64,000 nt of DNA from Cordilura impudica (GCA_963682025.1 CAVMKG010000306.1:162501-226500), one strand, 5' to 3'. Counted from the first letter of the stretch, positions 22,601-34,940 are shown. Notes: generated by a model from the sequence alone, not told the origin. Made by a program: numbers and translations.

Positions 22601-22964
22601 CTAGCAGATTCCAGCCCTCGAATTTCGAAGGCAAATTCTAGGAAATTAAATTTTTTCATTAAATAGAGACCCTAAAGGTATGCTAATCAATTATAGCCAA
22701 TTCACAAATCAAAACAAAAAACAAACAAACTCACATTAACAAATTTAATAAAGACACATATAGCATTGTACAATTTTATGTATGTGTTAGCAGCAACTTT
22801 CGATGCAATTTACTCAAAATAAAGAAAAAATTTTAAAAATCTGTAAATCTGAAAAACGGCTAAAAATAAATACCTTTCAAATAGTATAGTTTGGTCAAAA
22901 TCTAGATAAAACGGTAGAACAAAACATCAGACACAAGATATCGCCTAGCCTATTAATATTATGT
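22601..22964 (-). mobile_element. Non-autonomous Helitron (family A) with compensated hairpin
   Basis: The minus-strand 3' end is GGAATCTGCTAG, but followed by A, not T. The hairpin reads GCCTTCGAAATTCGAGGGC. Compared with GCACTCGAATTTCGAGTGC, the outer bases changed on both arms and still pair. The 5' end is TACATAATATTAATAGGC, without TC. Confidence 0.8.
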
Positions 22965-22965
22965 A

Positions 22966-23765
22966 TATACCCTGCACCTCAGTGTGCAGAGAGTATATAT
23001 AAGTTCGTCATTCCGTTTGTAATAATTAGAAACAAAATTTTGGACCCCATAAAATATATATATTTGTGATCCTTATAACAAGAGCAGTTGATATATCGAA
23101 GTCCGTCTGTACGTCGCTATGGCGGCTTCAATGTGGCAGCTAGGGTACTGGTCGACATACGAAATGATTCACTAACATCCTGAGAAATTTTCTGTTTAAA
23201 ATCGGCCAAATCGGTTGATTTGGTCCCGAGAAATGAATGAGGAAGAAAAAAAGTCTTGCAAAAATATGATTTGTCTATGTTGTTATTGCCGCGATCACGC
23301 CATCAATAGGCTAACTGGGGACGGTCGTTTTTAGTGACGATGACTGGATAACATAATGAGAAGGTTTCTGTTTGAAAAATCATGAAAATCGGTTTAATAG
23401 GTCCCGAGAAGTCACTAAAGAAGTAAAAAAAAATTGAAAAAATATGTTTCTGTATTGTTCTTGTTGTTATTCTAAATGTTGTATTGTTGTTATAGCTGGA
23501 CTTGTTGTTTTTGTGGTCGTTGTGGTAATAGTATAATTAGAACTAAACCTTTGTACATTTTTTTATCAACTCTGGTAAAAAAAATTTAAAAGTTTCCATT
23601 GTTTCGGCATCACTAAAAAAACTGTTAGATCATTTTTGTCAGCGTCACGAGCCTGCCTGCAAAGTTTCACATCGGCTGGCTAACGAGAAAGGGGTTAAAA
23701 ATCAATCCAAAATTTTGTCGACAAACAGACAAGCAGACAACGAGTTAATATAAAGGGAGCAAAAA
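22966..23765 (+). mobile_element. DINE/Helentron-like element with stem-loop start
   Basis: The element begins TATACCCTGCACCTCAGTGT, in which CTGCACCTCAGTGTGCAG can pair as a short stem. A short GTCCGTCTGT tract is at about 23102-23111. The 3' part has ACAAACAGACAAGCAGACAA followed by CGAGTTAATATAAA. This is the layout of DINE-type elements, but the body is not the same as the 14534 and 50275 copies. Fragments of the same family appear near 27473-28340, 28900-29010 and 32430-32510. It abuts the Helitron directly. There is no coding sequence. Confidence 0.55.
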
Positions 23766-25860
23766 TTCACCAACATCTAAAGCAAATAATGCTAAACTAA
23801 AAAAACAATGTAAATTTACCAAAAAAAAATTTTATGTATTAATTTATTTAAAGAAAACACAACAATAACTTCTGATGTTGTATTTTTTGTGTGTAACATA
23901 TGTATACATATACATACATACATATATTAAATAATAAAATAATATACAAATATTCTATATATGTATACTCATAATAACCGCATGTTAGAAATAAATCCGT
24001 ATATTATTTTATTTTTATACAATTCTCCAATATGTATCTTGTTTAGGGAAAATACATTTCTTTTGCATTAATAAACAGTGTCACTTCATTTTGCTCAGTG
24101 TGACTGTGCCCCAGTAGATGGCGCCACATTTTTTGTTCTAATTAGCTTTGCAATAGTTTTCTCTATTTTATCAAGAATGTCAACGTTTTCAATTAGATAT
24201 CAAACACAGCAATGTTAAGAGTATACACAGTGCTGGTCTTTTATATCATACATTTTTCCATTATTCTTTTACAAATATGACCTTAAGTTTGGCATATTAA
24301 CTTTTTGTTGTGTTTACAAAATAGAGTTAGCGAGTTCATCAATGAGTTTTTTTGCTTTCAAAACAGTTCTTCTATATGCAAAATTGCACCTTACAAAATT
24401 TTCCATTTAAATTTAAGAAAATATCATTTGTAAAGACTGGAATTGAGATTTCCAATTATAAATTAGAAAATATCAATTGAATTTCAGAAAATCATACTCA
24501 CACGTCGGAAATAATAACTTGAAATTTAAAAGACTTGATGTTTTATTTTTTAAACACAAATTGAAATTCAAAAACACCAAATATGTTTACATTTAAAAAA
24601 GTTTACATTTAAAAATGTTTATATTTAAAAAAAATATTGCGATTGAGCAGACATTAATAGCATTTCAGGATAAGAAAATACCAATTTAAATTCAATGAAG
24701 TTTAGAAAACCTCAAATGATATTTAAGAATTGCGAACATAAAAATTGTTACATAAATCAAGCGCAATTTGATGAGAATGTTACTTATAAATTATTTTTCA
24801 CAATTTTTTGGATGAAAATTTGTAGTAATTCAGAAAATAAAGATAACGAATTATTTTATTTAAAATTTTTGGGATATTTAATATTTTGCGTTTGGCATAC
24901 CTAATTTGACCCAGTGTTCAAGATGACTTCAAAATTTGACTTCATGGTAAACAAGGTAAAAAAAAACCCAAAACATTGAAGTTCGATAATAATTCCCAGG
25001 TAGTAGTACTTGGAGTCAATAAATGAAAATTTAATTCAAAATCAAAAGTTGGCATCACTGGGTTAGATTTTGTATTGTATTGTGTTATTTTGTGTTACCA
25101 CAAAATCTAATAGTGAAAACTCCCTTTTAGTATATAAAAAAAATTTATTGTTTATCTTTTCCAAATATGGCAATATTTTAACAAAAAAAATTGAGGGTTT
25201 TTTTTTTTTTGATATTATTTTTTTACCCCATCCGACATATGAAGATTTATTTAGCCAGTTAAAAGAAACTATACAACCATTACCTTAGCAACGGAGCTTA
25301 GGACGAGCTATTTAATTTGCAAATACTTAAACTAAATTAAACGGAAGGTTATGTCGTATAACCGGGAACGCATGCATATAGGTATATAACCTAACTGCAT
25401 GCCGATCAGCAACCACTATGACCCAAAGCAAACACCTAAACGTGTTTTCTTTTATCCGAAATAATAGAAAAGACGAAAACGATCTTTTCTCGTTGGAGCG
25501 CGAATTACTAATGTGAGAGAGCTTTATAGACCAACTCTTGAAATAAACAAAAATCATCTGTTAAGAGGATCAAACCAAAGAAAATCTAAATAAATTTTAG
25601 ATAATTATGGAATGCAGTTTCAGTAGATCTTACATCGTTGGCTAGCACCTAACATAATATATATGTATATATGAGTCATAGTTTATCTGAATCATTAAGC
25701 TGAAAGAAAACGTAATTATTCAGAAAAAAATACACAAAATACTGTCTTCAAAGAGAATATACTGATTGACTTATGAAGAAACACCCACGTGGGATATCTC
25801 TACATTTTCGCTAAGGTTTTGATCTTGAATAAATAAAACCAAACAAAAGAAAACTAAAAC
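23766..25860. other. AT-rich stretch without recognised gene
   Basis: Open frames at 24695-24904, 25070-25288 and 25327-25557 (-) lack recognisable domains. The region holds (ATAC)n-type microsatellites near 23900-23930 and a CTCF-like motif listed separately. It may be unique intergenic or intronic DNA. Confidence 0.5.
24111..24124 (+). promoter_or_regulatory. CTCF-like motif
   Basis: CCAGTAGATGGCGC fits the CTCF core consensus CCASYAGRKGGCRC at all 14 positions, in the wider context GTGCCCCAGTAGATGGCGCC. Insect CTCF recognises a closely similar core. Binding is inference from one motif. Confidence 0.4.
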
Positions 25861-25867
25861 TAACCTA

Positions 25868-26423
25868 AACTTGAGCCTGAACAGTTTCAAACTCAATGAA
25901 TAAATTGATAAAGATCGAAAATAAGATTTTTTATTTTTATAGAAAATAATAAAATTAAAAATACGGAGGGCACGCCATTAACGCTTAATGTAAGTTTAGC
26001 AAAAACAAATTGTTTTTCATGTATATTGTAGTACGGAATGTGTACTCATATGTAAACATTTTTGTTTCAAAGTTGTTTTAAATTATAGTTTGTTATATTG
26101 AAGGAGGCTTAGATAGTATAACTCTTTGCTTGAATTCTCATTTACTTCTTTTCAGCAAATGTATATGAATTTAAATTTTTACCAAACAAACTATCTACCG
26201 CTTTTGGTTACTGATGAATGTTGGCGACTCTTCCCGAAACAGCTGTATAACCTGTCATGTAGAATATAGATCAGTTTTTGAAAGAAATGTTGTAATGCTT
26301 TTGCTTTATTTAAAGTAAAAACATTTGATCTTGAGCCTGAATAATTTCAAACTCAATCATTAAATTTATAAAGATCGAAACAAGATTTTTTATTTCTATA
26401 GAAAATAGTAAAACTAAAGGCAA
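25868..26423. repeat. Direct repeat of about 95 bp, two copies
   Basis: The block CTTGAGCCTGAACAGTTTCA through TATAGAAAATAATAAAATTA (about 25870-25962) recurs at about 26330-26420 as CTTGAGCCTGAATAATTTCA and onward. The offset is about 460 bp. The sequence between is not repeated. Origin is unknown: it may be a duplicated segment or two solo ends of an element. Confidence 0.7.
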
Positions 26424-26448
26424 ACATGTTTATAAATATAATATTTAA

Positions 26449-27022
26449 CCCCCCAATCTCACATCACACTGAAATTGTAAAATCGTTGTGTATGTATTAT
26501 CAACGAAAAATTGTTCGAATTAGTCGAATCTATCGCCATTAAGTTTTATGCTCAAACATCTGACTGCAATCTCATTTTTAAAATGTTGTCGAAGCTTAAA
26601 CTTGAAAAAATTTGTACGCTTCTCTCTCTTATTTTATTTTAAGTAGAGTTACCGAGTCTATTATACAGGCACATGTTTGAGGGAAAATGTTTACATTTAT
26701 TATTATTAGTATTATTTTAATAATAGTTAATAATAGTTATGCTCTATAATTAACAAACTTGCGTTTTTGTATGCGCATTTCAAAAAATAAATCATTATAA
26801 TAGATTTAACAAGTTAAAACTTTAATTACAATTTTACAGAATCCAGTAAATTTGCATTAAATTTATAACAGGGCAACATTAATCATCGTTAGTGTCTGCC
26901 ACTACTCGCACGCAAAATTTGGTGCCATTAGTGTGACCACTGCGGAAAATGTGTTTGTATTAGTAAAAAAATGTGAGTGTATTGAGTTTTTCGAACTTGC
27001 AGTGTGATGTGAGATTGCTGGG
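26449..27022. mobile_element. TIR element (MITE), possibly piggyBac-type
   Basis: CCAATCTCACATCACACTG at the left (26453-26471) is repeated inverted as CAGTGTGATGTGAGATTG at the right (about 27000-27017). The left end is TTAA|CCC; the right is GGG|TAAG, one base off TTAA. CCC...GGG ends flanked by TTAA are the piggyBac rule, but the right site is imperfect. No transposase is present in 574 bp. Confidence 0.6.
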
Positions 27023-27472
27023 TAAGCTAGAAACAAAATCAACCTCCGTCATTACTAATGAAGACATCTCCGTAAATGAGAATAATAGCAACTTATTGAA
27101 GACATCAAGGTACGTAGTGGTTGTGAGCACGGTTTGATTTGTGACATGAGTTCCATTTTGTTGGAATTATAAATTGTGTCGATGCCCTAGCAACAGTACT
27201 AGAAGACTACCCTGGAGAAAGTGTATAATGCACATATATTAACCATATGGACCTTTTTACCAATTAAAAAGATAAATACGTATTTTCGGAGATGACCCGA
27301 AATTTTAAAATTAAGCGCTAGTATTTAAAAATAATCAAGATGATTTCTCCAAATAGTTTAGATGATTATTCATTCATTAAGAATTGTTTATAAATTTTCA
27401 TACATCTCAAGAAAAATCTAAAATTCTATTATAATTTTTTTTAATTAAATATTTTCAATACAAATCGATTTT

Positions 27473-28340
27473 AAACCCTCAAAGTGTATATATGCAGATG
27501 GTATATCTGTGGTTTTCTAGAATAACCGCGTATGTCATAAAATCAAAATGTTCAGGGGAGCCCAAAAACGTTACATTTGAAATTATGGGCTCGATATAAA
27601 GTTTTTAGAACATTTTATTTAACAGTCCTGCAGATATGGGCAATACATACTTTATATAAAATTTTGAGTCAAAAATATTCAGAGGAATAGATCCTAGAGA
27701 AGGACGAAAAAACCAGTATGTAAACTACACTTAAAGTCTGTGCAAATAAAACAACTTATGCCGACAAACGTCGTTTTCTTTGAAAAAGAAAACTACCACC
27801 ATGTAGACATAAGTTGTTGTTGCTGAAAAAATGGATTTTTTTGTTCGTCAACAAAAAGTTAACGGGACTTAAGGTGAGAATATAACAACGTATCAAGAAT
27901 AATAATGACAAAAAATAACAGAAATAAACACACAAGTTTTTATAAGTGGTTATACACTGAAAACTTTTCCAAATTATTTTGCATTTTTTTTTTTCATTAA
28001 TAACAACGTATGTCGCTATGTGTCGTTTTCTGAGGAAATAATTTGTCTGCGATCAAACGTAGGTTGACATACGTGGTTAGTGCTGTAAATTAATTTAATA
28101 AAGATTTAAGTTACGTCGTTATTTAAAGAAAAAACTCAGAAATGGTAAACATTAAAAAAAAAACTGAACACATACAAAGAACGCTAAAAATTAATATATT
28201 TGGCATCATTAACTCAAAACGGACAAAAATGGACATACGTGGTTATTCCAGAAAACCACAGATATATCAGTTTGTCATTCCATTTATAACGCATCGAAAT
28301 ACAAACCATATAATTTCTTGATCCTTATATCAAGAGAAGT
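27473..28340 (+). mobile_element. DINE-like fragment split by a MITE
   Basis: The left piece (about 27473-27503, AAACCCTCAAAGTGTATATA) and right piece (about 28267-28340, CAGTTTGTCATTCCATTTAT to TGATCCTTATATCAAGAG) match successive parts of the start of the element at 22966. Those parts are ACCCTGCACC...GTGTGCAGAG, then GTTCGTCATTCCGTTTGTAA and GATCCTTATAACAAGAG. The MITE at 27502-28266 sits between them. Confidence 0.55.
27502..28266. mobile_element. MITE with 35-bp TIRs and internal hairpins, TA target
   Basis: The left end TATATCTGTGGTTTTCTAGA (on to GTATGTC at 27536) is the inverse of the right end (28232-28266), with 2-3 mismatches over 35 bp. Ends are at TA, consistent with a Tc1/mariner-type duplication. 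Two internal palindromes are visible: about 27748-27816 (ACAACTTATG against CATAAGTTGT) and about 28005-28080 (AACAACGTATGTC against GACATACGTGGTT). There is no coding sequence in 765 bp. Confidence 0.75.
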
Positions 28341-28775
28341 TATTTTTTTAACATGTTTTACATTTTTTTTTTAAGTACCATTCTTCAAAAAGTATCTTTC
28401 TTAAAGTATCCTTTTTTAAATACCCTTTTAAAATAGTAACTGGTTTTTTTAAGTACCTTTCCTTAAAAAGTACATTTTTTAAGTACCTCCTTTTGAATTC
28501 TCTAAAAATTTTTTCTTAAAAAATAACCATTAAAAACACATCTTTCATAAACAAGTGTATTTTCTTAAAATCTACCCTTTTTTTCAAATGAACAATTTCT
28601 TAAAAAGAATTGTTTAAAGGATTCCTTTTTTAAAAAAGTAGCCTTCTTAAAGTAAATTTTCTTAGAAAGTTACCTTTTCTCAAACAAGGATCTTTTATAT
28701 AAAATAACTTTTTTTAAATAAACTTTTTTTAAAAAGTAAATTCTTCAAAAATACTTTTTTAAAAAATCACATTTC
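28341..28775. repeat. Degenerate TTTTTTAAA/AAGTACC repeat
   Basis: Irregular reiterations of AAGTACCTTTTTTAAA-like words, spaced about 20-40 bp. No fixed unit could be set by eye. Confidence 0.6.
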
Positions 28776-29304
28776 CCTGGTATATGGCACACCAAAACTT
28801 CCCAAGATTTTTAGAGACTTCTATTTTGGAATACCGCATAATTTTTAACTCTCAAAACATTGAAAAGTATCATTCCTTATTGTGACTATTGGTAATCTCT
28901 TGTAACACATTGGACAATGAATTGCGACCCCATAAAGTATTTCTATTCTTAAGCCCTATAATAACTCGAGTCCATATAATGTCCATACATGCGTCGCTCT
29001 GTCTGTCTTTTCAAATTACGGTTGTTCAATAAAATAAACTATTTACTTGGGTTCAGTTAAAATAATATTGTTTGTCGTTACTACGAGCAGGTTGGTATTT
29101 GAAATGGGTAAACTGTATCAAGATATGGTCTAAAATATAGAGATACCTCCAAAAATGCTAAAAAAAAAAAATCGGTGTATTTGCAGAAATAATTTGGTGG
29201 TAAGTTTAACAAATTGTTTACTTTTTCAAATATTTTGTTTACATTTATTATCAATACTCAAACCGAGGTGGTGGGTGTCAAAGATTCGCCACAGCCGAAC
29301 TAAA
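28776..29304. other. Mixed remnants, no gene
   Basis: At about 28900-29010 are GACCCCATAAAGTATTTCTA and GTCGCTCTGTCTGTCTTT, as in the DINE-like copy at 22966. The remainder is unrecognised. Confidence 0.45.
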
Positions 29305-30215
29305 TACTCCTACTTGATTTTTTTTTTTTTTTTGGAATTTCAAGACGTTCGGGTCGGATTATTGTGGCATTGTATCTAAAACTTTAGTGCGAAAAATTTG
29401 AGCACAATCGGACAAAAGGACGCGCATTGGGTTCAAAATTCAAATATGCATTTATATGTAAAAATTATAAAAAAAAAATAATTTTTCACAAAAATTATGA
29501 TATTAATAATAGCGCTTCAATTAAATTATTTAATAAACCATAATCTAGAGTAAAATATCTTTCTAATAAAACAACAAAATATATTATTGGTTGAAAAACA
29601 GCCAAGTTATATCAAGTTCCCCAGGCAATATGTGAGACGTAGACCACTTGATTAAGAAAATCGAGCTCACATTTTCAAAGACATTGAACTAATTTGCAAC
29701 AAGAACATTTTTTTATTTTTATGCCGTTCTAAATTTATGTGAAATGGTACGTATTTTTTAGCACTATTTAAAATCTCCAATTTTACTGTTTCAAAAATTT
29801 TGTTCAAGAAATTTATCGAAATCAACAATTGGACTTTAAGGTTTTATTGAGAAAACATACATGATTATAAATGCCAAATAGTGGTTGTATCCTATTCTCA
29901 ATTTGGCAAGGGCAGCGCTTTTATTTCAGCGGATTTGAAGAAAAGTGTGATTTTTCATACTTTTTCAACTTTTACGCTACCTCTTTTTGGTGTTTTCATA
30001 TTTCAAATATCTTTTATCAAAATATTATACTGTTTGATATATGTTCTCAATTTTTTAAGTTAAGATTAAATTGCAACACTATAAACTATCCCTCGTTAAG
30101 GCCAAAGTCAAATTTGAGGAGATTTACATTTTTTTTAAACAAAATATCGAAATAATATATATATTTGTGGAAAGATTTCAATAAAACTTGTTGATAATAT
30201 TTTAGTTATTCTAGA
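29305..30215 (-). repeat. Interspersed repeat family D, copy 2
   Basis: This is the inverse of 1640-2590. The shared internal landmarks are listed for copy 1. The copies are clearly diverged, with many small indels. Open frames in this copy (29871-30155, 29881-30063) have no equivalent in copy 1, so coding function is unlikely. Confidence 0.75.
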
Positions 30216-30275
30216 AAATAATATAATGGACTTATTTTCTGAAATTACTCTTGTCAAATGGACTCTTTATGAAAA

Positions 30276-30620
30276 CTAGCAGATTCCAGCCCTCGAAATA
30301 CGAGTGCAAATTCTATTAAATTTATTTTTTCATACCCCTAAAGTTATGCTAATCAGTTATATCCAATTCACATATCAACACAAAAAAACCAAACTCATTT
30401 TTTTAAACACACATATAGAATTGCTTAATTTTATGTATGTGTTAGTAGCAACTTTAAATGCAATTTACTCAAAATAAAGGAAAAATTTAAAAATCTGTAA
30501 ATCTGCAAAACGGCTAAAAAGAAATACCTTTCAAACAATATACGTTTTGTCAAAATCGGGATAAAACGATAGAACAAAACATCGGTCACAAGAAATCGCC
30601 TAGTTTATTAATGTTATAGA
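30276..30620 (-). mobile_element. Non-autonomous Helitron (family A)
   Basis: The minus strand begins A|TCTATAACATTAATAAAC and ends GGAATCTGCTAG|T. The hairpin is GCACTCGTATTTCGAGGGC, one arm mutated. Length is 345 bp. Confidence 0.85.
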
Positions 30621-31086
30621 TCTATAAATATTTGCTTCATTTTTAAATAACACAAATTTAATGTATTCATAAAATGCCTCAAACTTTTTGAATTTAAGAC
30701 AGTATAAACAAATTTGTATAATGAGGGCTTAAATTCAAAAATTTCTGTCTGCATCAATAATTATTTTAAAGAGAGCGCGTAAAACCAATTTATTAATAAG
30801 ATTTGAAAGTATTTGTGTATCGATTTGCTACAATATCGATTAAGAAATAGGCGTACTATCCATGTATGATTATGATTATGAAAAATAGAGACAAATTTTT
30901 AATGCGATAATATTTTCTATATTAATTCTTCGTATTGAGAAGGAATGAATGCTGTACCTCTTTTGTGTGCCATGCTTTGAAATTTGCTTATTGTTTGCAC
31001 TTCAAATTGTAATGTGCTGACGATCTCTTTTAATTTTAATAGAGAGCAAAAATTATGCTAAATGCTTAAAGTTGTTACAATTAGTA
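30621..31086. other. Spacer between two Helitron copies
   Basis: AT-rich, no gene or repeat recognised. Confidence 0.5.
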
Positions 31087-31437
31087 CTAGTAGATTCCAG
31101 CCCTCGAAATTCGAGCGCAAATTCTAGTAAATTTTATGTATGCTTATCAATTATAGCCAATTCACAAATCAACACAAAAAACAAACTCATTTTTATTACA
31201 AACACACTAACAAATTTAATAAAACCACACATAGCATTGTTTAATTTTATGTATGTGTTAGAAGCAACTTTAAATGCAATTTACTCAAAAAAGAGGAAAG
31301 AATTTAAAAATCTGTAAATCTGTAAAACGGCTAAAAATAAATACCTTACAAAAAATATACATTTGGTCAAAATCGGGATAAAACGGTAGAACAAAACATC
31401 GGTCACAGAAAATCGCCTAGCCTATTAATATTATAGA
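31087..31437 (-). mobile_element. Non-autonomous Helitron (family A)
   Basis: The minus strand begins A|TCTATAATATTAATAGGC and ends GGAATCTACTAG|T. The hairpin is GCGCTCGAATTTCGAGGGC. Length is 351 bp. The 81-codon frame inside (31072-31317) is not conserved in other copies. Confidence 0.85.
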
Positions 31438-32679
31438 TATTAGAGGCACAGCTTCTAAAAAATTGTCTTTTTTTCTGCTCATTCTATTCGTAATTGAACC
31501 TTTATAAAGAATAAAAAAATATTTTACTGTTCAAAGGGGAGACTGTTCAGAAGGACTAAGTTAAGCTTAAACTATTTTTAGCCTAATGGAATCAAGAAAC
31601 AAAGTCAATTTATGGTAACTAATGAAAGGATTGTTTATAATTTCTTTGCCTTGAATACAAAAAAAAAACAAGCTGTTTAAAGTACACAAAGGAACGAAAC
31701 TTTTTAATCCTCTATGGAAAATTTTTTTTTTTAATTTGATTTAAATTTTAATTTTCTTTTCTACAAATTTTAATGTTGCATTATACGCTTTTTTTTATTT
31801 TAGATTTTTTTAAATATTTTTTACACAAGTTTAGACAATACAAAGGCTAACAATATTTTGAGTAGTACATTCATATAATTATATATCACAGAAATTTCTC
31901 ATATCAAATAAAGAAATAAACTTTAAATTAAATAAGTCTGTCATAATGACAGAAATTTTATTTTAAAATATATATTTGGTTAATTGCATCCCAAGTGTGT
32001 TTCCTTTCTCCTGCCATTTGACTAGGTTATTTAAAGTAAATCATGCTGTTAACTATAAACAACAAAACCATGTTGTACTAAAAATTAAAATCTCCTTTTA
32101 TTTAACTTTACTGTTTGGCAGACCGCAGAGAACTAATATAATTTTAAATTTTTCCATACATTCAAAGCTTTGAAAAGACACAATAAGTACAATGCTCAAA
32201 TACTCAGTGAAAAATTGTACTCAAAAACTTCCCAGTATTTTATGTGAAAAGCACTCACAACAACATGCTTTAACTTTGGCACTCATTTTCAGTTATATGT
32301 ATTAAGAGGAAAATTGTTATGATTTTCATTTTTGTGGAAACACAACGATTTAAAAAAAAAGTTGTGCCAACATTAAAAAAATCCTTATGATATAATAAGA
32401 TTTCAGAAACTTGATTATTTCATATTCAGTCCCCTGAAGACCCCATATGAATGTATATTAGTGATTATTATAACATGCATACTCAAGCTAGAGATGTCTG
32501 TCTGTCCAATAGCTGTTTAAATCATCACAGCGTTAGAATTAGGCGACAGTGCTCTGAAAATTGTTTTAAAATATAAAAGATGATAATAGAAAAAGAGCAG
32601 CTCTATTGAAGAATTATTTTTTTTTTTATGGATTTAAACACTTTAAAATATAAAAGTGCTACTAAATAATAGTCTTTAA
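31438..32679. other. AT-rich stretch without recognised gene
   Basis: No domain-bearing frame. A DINE-like scrap with GTCTGTCTGTCC is at about 32490-32503. Confidence 0.5.
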
Positions 32680-32722
32680 CTAGCAGAGCCCGAAATTCCA
32701 GTGAAAATTCATTAAATTTTTG
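32680..32722 (-). mobile_element. Short Helitron family A terminal scrap
   Basis: CTAGCAGAGCCCGAAATTCC followed by AGTGAAAATTC is the degenerate 3' end (minus strand CTAG|T) of family A. The rest is lost. Confidence 0.5.
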
Positions 32723-32829
32723 TCCGTGTTTCTTATTGTATATATTTATATTAGAAAATGGAAATGCGTTTTGGGGATATGCGGGGTCCAGTTTGTTACC
32801 TTTTCATATAAAAGTAATAAATGTGAAGT

Positions 32830-34940
32830 TTGGGGACAATCTGATAAAGAAAAGTCGAGCCGGAAATCGATTGAAAATTTCAAGTGTGTTTATATGGGGA
32901 AAATATGATTTTCTTTGAGATTTTACGAAAATTTCGTTCTACTGTTTCATACTTCCGACAAGTTTTTGGGATCAGTATTAAATTGTCTTTTCAAAAAGCT
33001 ATAAAAATTCAAAATAGAGTAAAAAGTCGCCGAGAAATAGCAAATGACCCAGACCACTTTTTTGCCAAAAAAAAAAAAACTCTAGGTCATGAAATTTGAT
33101 AGCATTTTCTTCAACTTTGAGAAATTTATTAAGGCCATAATTTTTTTTTATCTCTAGACTTATAAGTTATCAGATATGGCTTATTGTTTTATTATCACGT
33201 TCTTAACCTATTCCGCATTGAGACCGAAAATGGGAAATTTTTTTGATAAGTTTTAAAAAATTTTCTTAAACAAAATTTTAAAAAATGGATCTGGCATTCT
33301 ACGGTTTTATTAAATGCATATCAGAGATTAACTGTGTCAATTTTTAGGTAAATGCCTCCACCAGAATTTTTCTGACATGGATTTTATTTTTGCGGATTTC
33401 GAGAAAAATGGGATTTTTTTGAAATATTCTGTATATGCAATCTTTCTAAATTCTTAATATAAAAATTAATTAGTTCTCTACTTTTAAATGCTATATTTTA
33501 TCTTAATAGCCTAGGGTTACGAAAAAAAATTAATATGACCCCATTAACCCTTTTTGAATTGGGGTCGCATATGACCCCAAGCTAATAAAAACCATTTTAT
33601 TCAAAAAATTCAAATATTTTGCAAATACTAATGAATTTTTCTAAGCGTTACTTGAAATATTACAGCCAAATATGTATGTCATCCGTTCCTAGTATTTGGG
33701 ATAAATTCGAGAATGTTAACCCATTATTTGCCCAGGCCAGCTTTGGTTTTTAAGATATTTTTAAATAAAAATTACCGAAAACGAGTTTTTCTATTAAACT
33801 AGCTGAAACCACTTTTTAGAATTTAAGAAAAATAATTCGGTTAATTGTTATTTCTTTAACCCTTCAATGCTCCTGGGATCAAAATAATCCGTTGTGATAT
33901 AACTTTGGTGCAATTATCTGCTTATTGCGCGCGAACATAAATTAAAACAACTTTTAAACAATTTTGTTATAAAATTATTTTATGTATAAAACTGTCTATA
34001 CGTTTCCAAATAAAATAATTAATAAAAAGAACGCGGACTTATCCAAAATTTTAGGAGTGGAAGTTTTGCATATTTAATTATTAAATTTTAAGCTTTACAT
34101 CTAAAAATTCAACAGCACTTAAAAAATATTTGGATTTTTTGAATAAACTGTCTTTTATTAGCTTGGGGTCATATGTGACCCCAATTCGAAAAGGGTTAAT
34201 GGGGTCGTATTTTTTTCCGAAACCCTAGGCTATTAACGTAAAATATATCATATAAAAGTAGAAAAGTGATGAATTTTTGATACAAAGTACTTAGAAAGAG
34301 TACATTTACAGAATATTTTAAAAAAATCCCATTTTTCACGAAATACGCAAAAATAAACTCCTTGTCAAAAAAATTCTGTGACAGGGATTTACTTAAAAAT
34401 TCAGACAGTTAATCTGAAACATTACTTTAAAAAAACCTTAAAGTGCCAGATCCAGTTTTTTAAATTTTGTTTAAGAAAATTTTTTAAAACTTGAAAAAGG
34501 AGTTTTCAAAATTTTATCAAAAAAATTTCTCATTTTCGGTCTCAATGCGCATTAGGTAAATAACGTGGTAATAAAACAATACTTCATATCTGAGTCCTGA
34601 CAAGTATACATACCAAAAACAAATTATGGCTTTAATAAATTTCTCAAAGTTGAAAAAAATGCCATCAAATTTCATGACCTAGTTTTTTTTTTAGCACAAA
34701 AGTGGTCGGGGGCATTTGCTATTTCTTGGCGAGGTCTTATTCGATTTTGAATTTTTATAGCCGTTTGAAAGGATAATTTAATACTAATCCCGAATTATTT
34801 AACAGCTTGTCGGAAAAATTAAGCTATAGAACGAAATTTTCGTAAAATCTGAAAAAAGTCATATTTTTCCAATATAAACACACTTGAAATTTTCAATTGC
34901 GTTGAGGCACGACTAAATGTTTTTTGATTGGCTCAAAACT
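32830..34940. repeat. Imperfect palindrome with about 1-kb arms
   Basis: The left arm is about 32830-33870 and the right arm about 33880-34940, with almost no spacer; the centre is near 33875. Paired landmarks: 32871 TTGAAAATTT with 34888 AAATTTTCAA; 33581 GCTAATAAAA with 34153 TTTTATTAGC; and TAGCCTAGGGTT near 33509 with AACCCTAGGCTA near 34222. Around 33505-33590 the arms are about 90% identical by eye, and lower elsewhere. Small frames at 32720-33099 are not conserved in the other arm. It may be a long-TIR foldback or MITE, or an inverted duplication. Confidence 0.8.
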
